DNA from: a virus
Reading direction: 5' to 3' (one strand)
IMG/VR virus record: IMGVR_UViG_3300035034_001260
Coordinates: 1-31,896 of that record
DNA: 31,896 bases
The notes under the pieces are model-generated. The model was not told the origin of the DNA. It saw only the letters and a list, made by a program, of their open reading frames with translations, and searched no databases. This document shows, piece by piece, positions 14,978 to 21,049 of this stretch (position 1 is the first letter of the stretch; every line of letters starts with the position of its first letter). The translations under genes were made by a program, and so were the position numbers.

Positions 14978-15621
14978 TTTTCTTCAAATTCTTGTATTAA
15001 ATCTTCTCTCTCGGATTCTGCATTAGAATATTTATCTAAATCTAAATTTATTTCTCCAAAGGAAGTATTTATAGATTCATATTGTGTACGCATTTGATAT
15101 ATATCTACCTTTACATCTAATTCAGCAAGTTTTAAAAAATGATTCCTCATACCCGGATGAATAGTCATTAAGTGGATAGGGTGGACAGCTTTAATTTCAG
15201 CCATCATTTCAGGTATGAATACATTTTTAGGGAATATTTCTAACCTATTAGGAGGCATAAATCTAAAAGTATCTTTATTTTCATAAGAAGAAAACATATC
15301 ATTTGCAGCAGCTTCCATTGCTGGATTTAATGTATATCTCTGTGCTCTACTTCTTTCATATTGATGATTAAATACTTTATTTACTCCTAAAATTTCTAAA
15401 TCAGTATCTATTTCATACACTCCATTAAGTTCAGGATCATTTACTGTGTCATCTTCTCCTAATTTAATCTGAGTTATATATGGAAAATAACTAGAATAAG
15501 TATATAGACTTTCTTCCCATACAATATCCATTATCTGGTCGTCATCTATTTCTAATTTATGATAAGCAGTACCTAGTTTTCTTTTTATATGTCTAAGTAC
15601 TAGACTTGGATTAAGTTTCAT
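14935..15621 (-). CDS. Probable virion (neck or tail-connector-like) structural protein
   Basis: 228 aa. ATG at 15621 chosen because SD AAAGGTGGTG lies before it; an upstream ATG at 15642 would include the SD. The N-terminus VLRHIKRKLGTAYHKLEIDDDQIMDIVWEESL recalls the start of structural proteins in large myophages (IkrkLG.p...iEltddqi.d.i.eal), from memory and not confirmed. The body is rich in beta-type segments and ends with a helical basic tail. It sits next to the head genes. A precise role (neck, head completion or baseplate) cannot be assigned. Confidence 0.55.
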   Translation of the reverse strand: MKLNPSLVLRHIKRKLGTAYHKLEIDDDQIMDIVWEESLYTYSSYFPYITQIKLGEDDTVNDPELNGVYEIDTDLEILGVNKVFNHQYERSRAQRYTLNPAMEAAANDMFSSYENKDTFRFMPPNRLEIFPKNVFIPEMMAEIKAVHPIHLMTIHPGMRNHFLKLAELDVKVDIYQMRTQYESINTSFGEINLDLDKYSNAESEREDLIQEFEENYIKNSRRKSVWIE

Positions 15622-15642
15622 TAATGTAGCACCACCTTTCAT

Positions 15643-15654
15643 TATAATATTGTT
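15643..15654 (-). promoter_or_regulatory. AACA-N6-TA promoter-like site for the virion protein gene
   Basis: AACA at 15654-15651 and TA at 15644-15643, about 22 nt before the ATG at 15621. Confidence 0.5.
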
Positions 15655-15665
15655 TAAAATTAGTC

Positions 15666-15677
15666 AACAATTAATTA
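15666..15677 (+). promoter_or_regulatory. AACA-N6-TA promoter-like site for the gene at 15703
   Basis: AACA at 15666-15669 and TA at 15676-15677, about 26 nt before the ATG. It is divergent from the site at 15643. Confidence 0.5.
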
Positions 15678-15702
15678 TAGAATATAATAGGGACTGATTA
15701 TA

Positions 15703-16227
15703 ATGAATAAAAAAGAAAAGAAAATTTTGTTAGATTTAAAACTATCTAAGACTAATAAGAAATTATACCTATTAACTAAAATGAATAATTCTTTATTCTA
15801 TAATAATTTAAATGAAGAGTTTTTAGAAAAAATAGTTGTTTATTTTGAGGATTATCATTGGGCTTGTTTAATACTGAATTATTTACCTTCTATCAGGTTC
15901 ATAGAAAATCATTTAGTTTTTGATAAAGAAAATAGAATAGAGCATGATTTTGGAACGCTATTCATAATTCAAGATATTCCTGATGAGTATTATGTTTATT
16001 TTCAAGAAAAAGTTAATGATTATAAGTTATGGGGATTTCTTAATAGTAATAGAAAAATTAAACTTCTTATTAATAATTTTAATAAACTTAAAATAAAAAC
16101 TTCTTTTAATATATTATTATCATTTATATATACTAATAATAAAGAAGTTGAAACGAAGATTAATAATGTGAGACGTAATACCATTCGTTATATCTCTAGC
16201 TTATTAGAATTATTAGACAATAAATAA
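15703..16227 (+). CDS. Hypothetical protein
   Basis: 174 aa, ATG at 15703 with a modest SD (ATAGGGACTG). Lys/Asn/Leu-rich and mostly helical by eye, with an FEDYHWACLILNYLPSIRF segment near residue 48 and a helical C-terminus (RRNTIRYISSLLELLDNK). No known motif. It is a single-gene unit with its own promoter-like site and terminator, placed between structural genes, so a late role is plausible. Confidence 0.72.
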   Translation: MNKKEKKILLDLKLSKTNKKLYLLTKMNNSLFYNNLNEEFLEKIVVYFEDYHWACLILNYLPSIRFIENHLVFDKENRIEHDFGTLFIIQDIPDEYYVYFQEKVNDYKLWGFLNSNRKIKLLINNFNKLKIKTSFNILLSFIYTNNKEVETKINNVRRNTIRYISSLLELLDNK

Positions 16228-16276
16228 TAACCTTAGTAATTATAAAAAGTTACTAAGGTTATTATTTTTTTTTTAT
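16226..16276 (+). terminator. Bidirectional Rho-independent terminator
   Basis: Perfect 14-bp stem (16226-16239 with 16250-16263) followed by a T run on the plus strand. The minus strand also has a short U-rich tail, so it probably also ends the convergent protease transcript. Confidence 0.88.
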
Positions 16277-17587
16277 AGATTTAAAAGATAGTCATCTAAT
16301 TCATTAATTATATATTCTTCTAAATTAATATTAAATACTTGATTATTATCTCTAACTCTAATAAATTGACCATTAGGAGCTACTTGCAATTCAGCATCTT
16401 CACTAATTTTCATTTGCTCTCTTACTTTTTTAATTCTGTTACTCTCTTCTTCTAAGTAATCTTTTACTTCTTCCTGATTAAAAGGAATTAAAAGACCTTC
16501 ACTTAGTTGTTTTTGATATTGATCATCATTTACAAAATTGTCAAGAGCGTGTTCTTGAATTACTTCTTCCATATAAGCGTTTTTATGAGAAGGATGTACC
16601 CATTTGTGTTATTATAAATCGTTACTTTTATATTACTCTATATTTCTATAGAGATCAGACTATATCTTTACATACAATATTTATATGCACTTCTTATTTC
16701 TATTGGACTTCCAATATACTTTTAGTCGTTGAACGTTCTTATTACTAGAATATAATAAGAATCGCTGCTTATTGTCCAAAAAGGAGTTCTAAGCAATTAA
16801 AGAAGTTTTAATTGAGCTTTATATTCCTTCTATAATAAAATTAACCCAATCGTGAGTGAATAATTTTAAAGGACTTTTAACCTCTACAATTCCAGTATTT
16901 GAATCTTCAGAAATATTTCCTGTTCCTCTCATTGAGAAAGCTACTTTACTTCCCTGTTTAATTAATCCTGCGAAGGCTTCTCCTAAAGGAGTCCATGCTG
17001 CTTCTACATAACCTTTAAGATGATTTCCCTCCCAAAAATATTCATTAATAATATGTGAAATCTTTTCATGATCGTAAGATAATTGTCTTCTAATATCTGG
17101 TTCACTTGGATGCGTGTTATTAATATAAACTCATTAAGTTTAAATCTATATATTACTATATAGGCTAGACTATATCTTTATCCACATGGGATATCTTCCT
17201 TTTCTACTACATTTGTAGTATACTATTAGTCGTTGAATGTTCTTATTATTAAAGATTATATAATAAGATTCACTGCTAATTATCCTAAAGTTAATTAGGA
17301 ACTTCTAGCAATTAGAAAGAATTCGATAAAGTATTTCTACCTTAAAGGGCGTACCCACCAGCTTCTCCATATAAGGTCTTACTTTCTAAGCGTTCTTGAA
17401 TGTAAGGAGTATTGATTGCTTTTTCTAGAACACTTTTTCCATATCTACGGTTATTTCTATTAACTTCATTAGCTCCCTGGAGGTTAGCTTTTATGATCAA
17501 TGATTTATGATCGGAACTAACTATCTCAGGTTTACTAGGTTCGGATTGAGCTTCAGAAATAACATATCCAATAGTTGTTTCTGACAT
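16273..17587 (-). CDS. Prohead protease (T4 gp21-like); spliced, three exons
   Basis: Exons 17587-17357, 17112-16823 and 16600-16273 join to 282 aa in frame after removal of two group I introns. The joined protein shows the family signature: NRNNRRYGKSVLEKAI, then LYGEAG-HPSEPD with catalytic-type H78 created by splicing. VEAAWTPLGEAFAGLIKQG and VAFSMRGTG follow, with candidate nucleophile S137. Family S78/U9/S80-type proteases cleave scaffold and capsid proteins during head maturation. The acidic scaffold-like gene is divergent from it and the major capsid gene follows, the usual head-gene order. The start ATG at 17587 follows SD AAAGGAATGATAATAG. Confidence 0.88.
16601..16822 (-). ncRNA. 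Group I intron, prohead protease intron 2 (222 nt)
   Basis: Compact group I core on the minus strand (TTTAATTGCTTAGAA, GACAATAAGCAGC, GTTCAACGACTA, GATATAGTC). Predicted junction: exon GGA AT, intron ATAAAG...ACAAATG, exon GGTACATCC. It gives IIEG-MVHPSHKNAYMEE in frame. The junction is less certain than the others because the flanking residues are less conserved, but the total exon length is a multiple of three. No ORF. Confidence 0.85.
17113..17356 (-). ncRNA. Group I intron, prohead protease intron 1 (244 nt)
   Basis: Core elements TCTAATTGCTAGAAG, AATTAGCAG, ATTCAACGACTA (one base different from the other six introns) and GATATAGTC. The exon ends GGT, the intron begins GGGTACGCC and ends AACACG, and the next exon starts CATCCAAGT. 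Splicing creates GEAG-HPSEP, inserting directly before the catalytic-type His. No ORF. Confidence 0.9.
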
Positions 17588-17622
17588 CTATTATCATTCC
17601 TTTCTATTATGATCTTTTATTA

Positions 17623-17634
17623 AACAATTAAATA
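17623..17634 (+). promoter_or_regulatory. AACA-N6-TA promoter-like site for the scaffold-like gene
   Basis: AACA at 17623-17626 and TA at 17633-17634, about 39 nt before the ATG at 17672. Confidence 0.5.
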
Positions 17635-17637
17635 ATT

Positions 17638-17649
17638 TATTAAATTGTT
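17638..17649 (-). promoter_or_regulatory. AACA-N6-TA promoter-like site for prohead protease
   Basis: AACA at 17649-17646 and TA at 17639-17638, about 51 nt before the ATG at 17587. It faces away from, and lies beside, the plus-strand site at 17623. Confidence 0.5.
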
Positions 17650-17671
17650 ATATATGAAGGAGGAATATTGA

Positions 17672-18256
17672 ATGTTTCTTGAAGAAGTTGAACATAAATT
17701 GAATGAAGCACCTGAAGATGAAGAAGATATAGATGATACTGAAGAAGATTCTACTGATGACGAAACTACTGAAGAAGAACCAGTAGATGATGAAGGAATG
17801 GATGACGAAACAGAAGATGGCTTTGGAAGTGATGAAGAAGATGAAGAAACATCTACTTCAGATGATGCTTTAAATAATGCTGAAGAGCAAGATGTTCAAG
17901 ATTTAGATGATGAAGATTTAAAGAAATATAAGTTATTTAAACAATTTTCTTCATTATTAAGTAAAGCAGAAGATTTATATAATATTATTAATAGTACTAA
18001 AATTTCTGATTATAAAGATACAGAAATTGACGTATATAAAGTTATAAAGAAAACTTTAGATGATAATATTGAGAAAATAAATTTTGTTTTAACTAACAGC
18101 TTTCAGTCTTTTGAATATAAGAGATTATTAACAATTTTCTTATATGTTAAAGTCAGTATAATGAAAAGTGCAGAATTAATTGATGAATTTTTATATCACG
18201 AAGATGAAGAAATGGACGATAAAAAGAAAAAATCTAAAAAGGATAAAGAAAAGTAA
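17672..18256 (+). CDS. Acidic scaffold / prohead-core-like protein
   Basis: 194 aa, ATG at 17672 with SD AAGGAGGAATATTG. Residues 12-85 are almost entirely Asp, Glu, Ser and Thr. Residues 90-175 are helical (KYKLFKQFSSLLSKAEDLYNII and later helices), and the last 12 residues are a Lys-rich tail. Acidic low complexity joined to a helical core, encoded between the prohead protease and the major capsid protein, fits a scaffolding or prohead-core protein that the protease would later degrade. No sequence homology was recognised, so the role comes from composition and position. Confidence 0.5.
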   Translation: MFLEEVEHKLNEAPEDEEDIDDTEEDSTDDETTEEEPVDDEGMDDETEDGFGSDEEDEETSTSDDALNNAEEQDVQDLDDEDLKKYKLFKQFSSLLSKAEDLYNIINSTKISDYKDTEIDVYKVIKKTLDDNIEKINFVLTNSFQSFEYKRLLTIFLYVKVSIMKSAELIDEFLYHEDEEMDDKKKKSKKDKEK

Positions 18257-18368
18257 TAAGAATATTATTATTTTTCTATTTAATTTTGGTGTATTATTAA
18301 TTTCTTTATTAATTAAATATACTAACTATATGTATATTAATGTAATAAGAATTAATATGATTTTAAAT

Positions 18369-18380
18369 AACAAAAAAATA
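18369..18380 (+). promoter_or_regulatory. AACA-N6-TA promoter-like site for the major capsid protein
   Basis: AACA at 18369-18372 and TA at 18379-18380, giving a leader of about 73 nt. The leader also contains TTAAATTAAACTAAATT (18412-18428), shared with the tail sheath leader. Confidence 0.5.
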
Positions 18381-18452
18381 ATAAATTAAATTACCTTACT
18401 ATTATATTATATTAAATTAAACTAAATTTTATAAAGAAAAGGAGAATAAATA

Positions 18453-20045
18453 ATGATAGAATATAATGATGTTCAAATGGACAACAACGTTAATGACGGA
18501 TTTACTCAGATGTTAAAAGAAGCATCTGAATATTTTGCAAATAAAAGAATTCAAATGATGGGTGAGGGTTTCAAAGAAATTATTTCTGAACAGTCACTTT
18601 TTGACGAGTATGTTAATAAGCTGACAGAAGGACTTAATTCTGATGAAGCAGTTCAGACTGCTCAAATCCTAGAAAACGCTAGAACTCAGATCCTTTCTGA
18701 GAGCACTGTAGGTGGAATTCAGCCTGTAGCTTCTATTGCTATGCCTACTGTTAGAAAAATGTGGTCAAGAGTTGCTATGAAGCATGTTTATCCAACAGAA
18801 GCTGTTAAAAAGCCTAAGTTTACTGTTCCTTACATGGAACCATACATTGTTGACGAAAATGGAAATAAGAAAGAACTTCCAAAGTCACTTAGAGAAAATA
18901 ATAATCTTGCTGAAAAGACTTCTTTAGAGTTAGGTGCTTTAACTGTACCTGTAGAAGATTATGATATTCTTGCTGAAAGTTCTGCTAGTACACTGTTGGG
19001 TGATGGAGTAGATCCTGATTTCCAATTAGCTAACGCAACTATGGAAGTTACTCTTACTGATGGAAGTACTACTGAAGATGTTGTAGTAGAATTAGACAGA
19101 TCTTTAGATCCTGGTAGCACAAGCAATATGTTTGTAGCTGTAGAAGCTGAAGATAGTGAAGGTACTGTTCATGAAGATAAATTATTCTTAAATATTGATC
19201 TTGCTTCTGGTATGTTAAATGCTAATAGTCTTAAAGGACTTATTACTGAGATCGAAGTAGATGGATATCTAGAAAGTACTAATAACTCCAAGCAAGAAAG
19301 TGTTAGTTTTGATATTAAACGTAAAGATGTAACTATTGGAACTGGTGCTCACATTAATGCTCCTATTCCTGTAGAGTTTCTTCAAGATACAATGGCTCTA
19401 TATAATATTGATGGAGCTTCCACAGTTGTAGATCTTATGAGTAAAACTGTTGGTATGAAGCTTGAGCACGAATTAATTGACTTCTTTGATGCATCTTTCC
19501 AAAGAACTGTTAATAGTGGTTCTGCTTATCAAGCAGAATTTGATGTATTACCACCTTCTGGATACAGTCATGGACCAAAAGACTGGAGAGAAGAACTTAA
19601 GTTAGTTATTGATTACATGGCTAACAAAATGAAGAGAGATTGGAACTTCTATCAAGGAGAATTTGTTATCTTTGGTAACCCAATTGATACTTCTCTTATC
19701 AATAACGTAAGCTGGACTTTCCAGAACTTAGAAGGAGAACGTGGTGGAGTAGACGTAGATTTCAATTTAGGTGCTTATGCTGGTAGTAACAAATACCGCA
19801 TTGTATCTTCTAATGAAATCGATCAGGGAAGCTTAAGAATGATGTTCATTCCTAAGACTCCTCAGCAAATGACTTATAAGTACTATCCTTACACATTCAC
19901 TGTTGAAAAGGGAACTTATAATAACCCACAGCAAACTCTTGTACCTAACATTATGATGACTAAGCGTCATACTGTTGAAGAGTTAAAGCCTATTTGTGGT
20001 AAAGTTACTATCTTGAACCATGATGGTAGTACAAGATCTGCTTAA
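18453..20045 (+). CDS. Major capsid protein (T4 gp23-like, HK97-fold candidate)
   Basis: 530 aa, ATG at 18453 after AAAAGGAGAATAAATA. The N-terminal about 83 residues are helical and charged like a cleavable delta-type domain. Several (I/L)xE motifs (ISE 44-46, ILE 72-74, LSE 81-83) match the cleavage preference known for T4 gp21. After that come GIQPVASIAMPTVRKMWSRVAMKHVYPTE and KPKFTVPYMEPYIVDENG, the kind of N-arm/E-loop region seen in large-phage capsid proteins. A beta-rich insertion lies at about 195-290. Codon and base use is visibly less AT-biased than in neighbouring genes, as expected for a very highly expressed gene. The order protease, scaffold, capsid, terminase supports the call. 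Confidence 0.82.
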   Translation: MIEYNDVQMDNNVNDGFTQMLKEASEYFANKRIQMMGEGFKEIISEQSLFDEYVNKLTEGLNSDEAVQTAQILENARTQILSESTVGGIQPVASIAMPTVRKMWSRVAMKHVYPTEAVKKPKFTVPYMEPYIVDENGNKKELPKSLRENNNLAEKTSLELGALTVPVEDYDILAESSASTLLGDGVDPDFQLANATMEVTLTDGSTTEDVVVELDRSLDPGSTSNMFVAVEAEDSEGTVHEDKLFLNIDLASGMLNANSLKGLITEIEVDGYLESTNNSKQESVSFDIKRKDVTIGTGAHINAPIPVEFLQDTMALYNIDGASTVVDLMSKTVGMKLEHELIDFFDASFQRTVNSGSAYQAEFDVLPPSGYSHGPKDWREELKLVIDYMANKMKRDWNFYQGEFVIFGNPIDTSLINNVSWTFQNLEGERGGVDVDFNLGAYAGSNKYRIVSSNEIDQGSLRMMFIPKTPQQMTYKYYPYTFTVEKGTYNNPQQTLVPNIMMTKRHTVEELKPICGKVTILNHDGSTRSA

Positions 20046-20078
20046 CAAATAGTTTATAATATAAATTAATATAAATTA

Positions 20079-20120
20079 AATTTCCCTTTCCGTTAACTCG
20101 GAAGGGGAAATTATTTTTTA
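20079..20120 (+). terminator. Rho-independent terminator after the major capsid gene
   Basis: 14-bp stem (20079-20092 with 20099-20112, one G-U), 6-nt loop, then ATTTTTT. An AACA-N6-TT site (20044-20055) lies before it and none after it, so expression of the next gene would need read-through. Confidence 0.88.
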
Positions 20121-20143
20121 TATACGAAAGGGATGTATAATGA

Positions 20144-21010
20144 ATGTTCATATTAGAAGATGTATTAAAAGAAGATTTAATAAAATCTAAGAATATAGAT
20201 AAAATTAATGAAGTTTTTAAGAATATTTTAGATGGCAAAAGTATTGATAGAAATCTTAAAGAATTAGAGAAATTACTTAATAAAGAATTTAATATAGAAA
20301 CCCATATAGAAATGACTCATCCGGATAAAGATATGAAAGCAATCTATGGAGCTAAAGTTTTTCCATCTAAAGAAGAACTGCATGGAATAGCTTATAATAT
20401 TGAAAAAACAGATGGTAAATATAAGTTTGATAGATTTAAAGATGTAATAATTATTTTAGACAGAAATCTTTTTGGTAATAGAAAAGAAAGATATATAGAT
20501 GCTAAACCAGAAGAACTTACAGCAGTATTATTACATGAAATTGGTCATAAAGTTTTTCCATTAGAATTTACTCCTTTATTATTTATGAAATGGTTTAGTA
20601 CAGTAGTTATTAATCTTATGAGTTTAGCAGCTATGATTAGTGTAGTTGGTATTGCAATTGGATTACTTTTACTAATGATTAGTTCTAATATTGATAATGA
20701 TGTTTATCTTGAAGGAGAATATAACGCTGATTCATTATCAGTAAAATATGGATACGGTCCAGAATTATTAAGTGTATTTGATAAATTAAAAGGATATTAT
20801 GAGAAAAATCCAACTGACAGAAAACCATTGGACGCTGAACTTAATAAAACTAAAATGGTTAATTTATTTACATGGTTAAAAGATAATTTAACTAGAAGAC
20901 AAGAAAGAATTGTAGAAGTTTTAGAAGAAGAAAAAGCAAAAGCAACTTCTAAAGCTGAAGAAGAATTAATTCAATCTCAAATAGATGAAGTTAAAGAAAG
21001 AATGGGATAA
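20144..21010 (+). CDS. M48-like membrane zinc metalloprotease
   Basis: 288 aa, ATG at 20144 after AAAGGGATG. The zinc site HEIGH (H131, E132, H135) is followed by two adjacent transmembrane helices at about 145-181. Then EGEYNADSLSVKYGYG follows, with E192 as third zinc ligand and ADxxS after it. HExxH, two membrane helices, then ExxAD is the arrangement of the M48/HtpX family, membrane proteases that clear damaged membrane proteins. The N-terminal 60 residues and C-terminal coiled region (residues 230-288) are unlike HtpX. Its place between capsid and terminase genes is unexpected. It may act in the host membrane or on virion proteins; neither is shown. Confidence 0.72.
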   Translation: MFILEDVLKEDLIKSKNIDKINEVFKNILDGKSIDRNLKELEKLLNKEFNIETHIEMTHPDKDMKAIYGAKVFPSKEELHGIAYNIEKTDGKYKFDRFKDVIIILDRNLFGNRKERYIDAKPEELTAVLLHEIGHKVFPLEFTPLLFMKWFSTVVINLMSLAAMISVVGIAIGLLLLMISSNIDNDVYLEGEYNADSLSVKYGYGPELLSVFDKLKGYYEKNPTDRKPLDAELNKTKMVNLFTWLKDNLTRRQERIVEVLEEEKAKATSKAEEELIQSQIDEVKERMG

Positions 21011-21049
21011 TATTTAATATAGATATAGAAAGGGGGAAATAATTATAAT

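Noticed and set aside
18180-18389. 69-aa hydrophobic ORF on the plus strand after the scaffold-like gene
   Set aside because: It overlaps the scaffold-like gene in another frame, has no SD at its start, and its composition follows AT-rich intergenic DNA.
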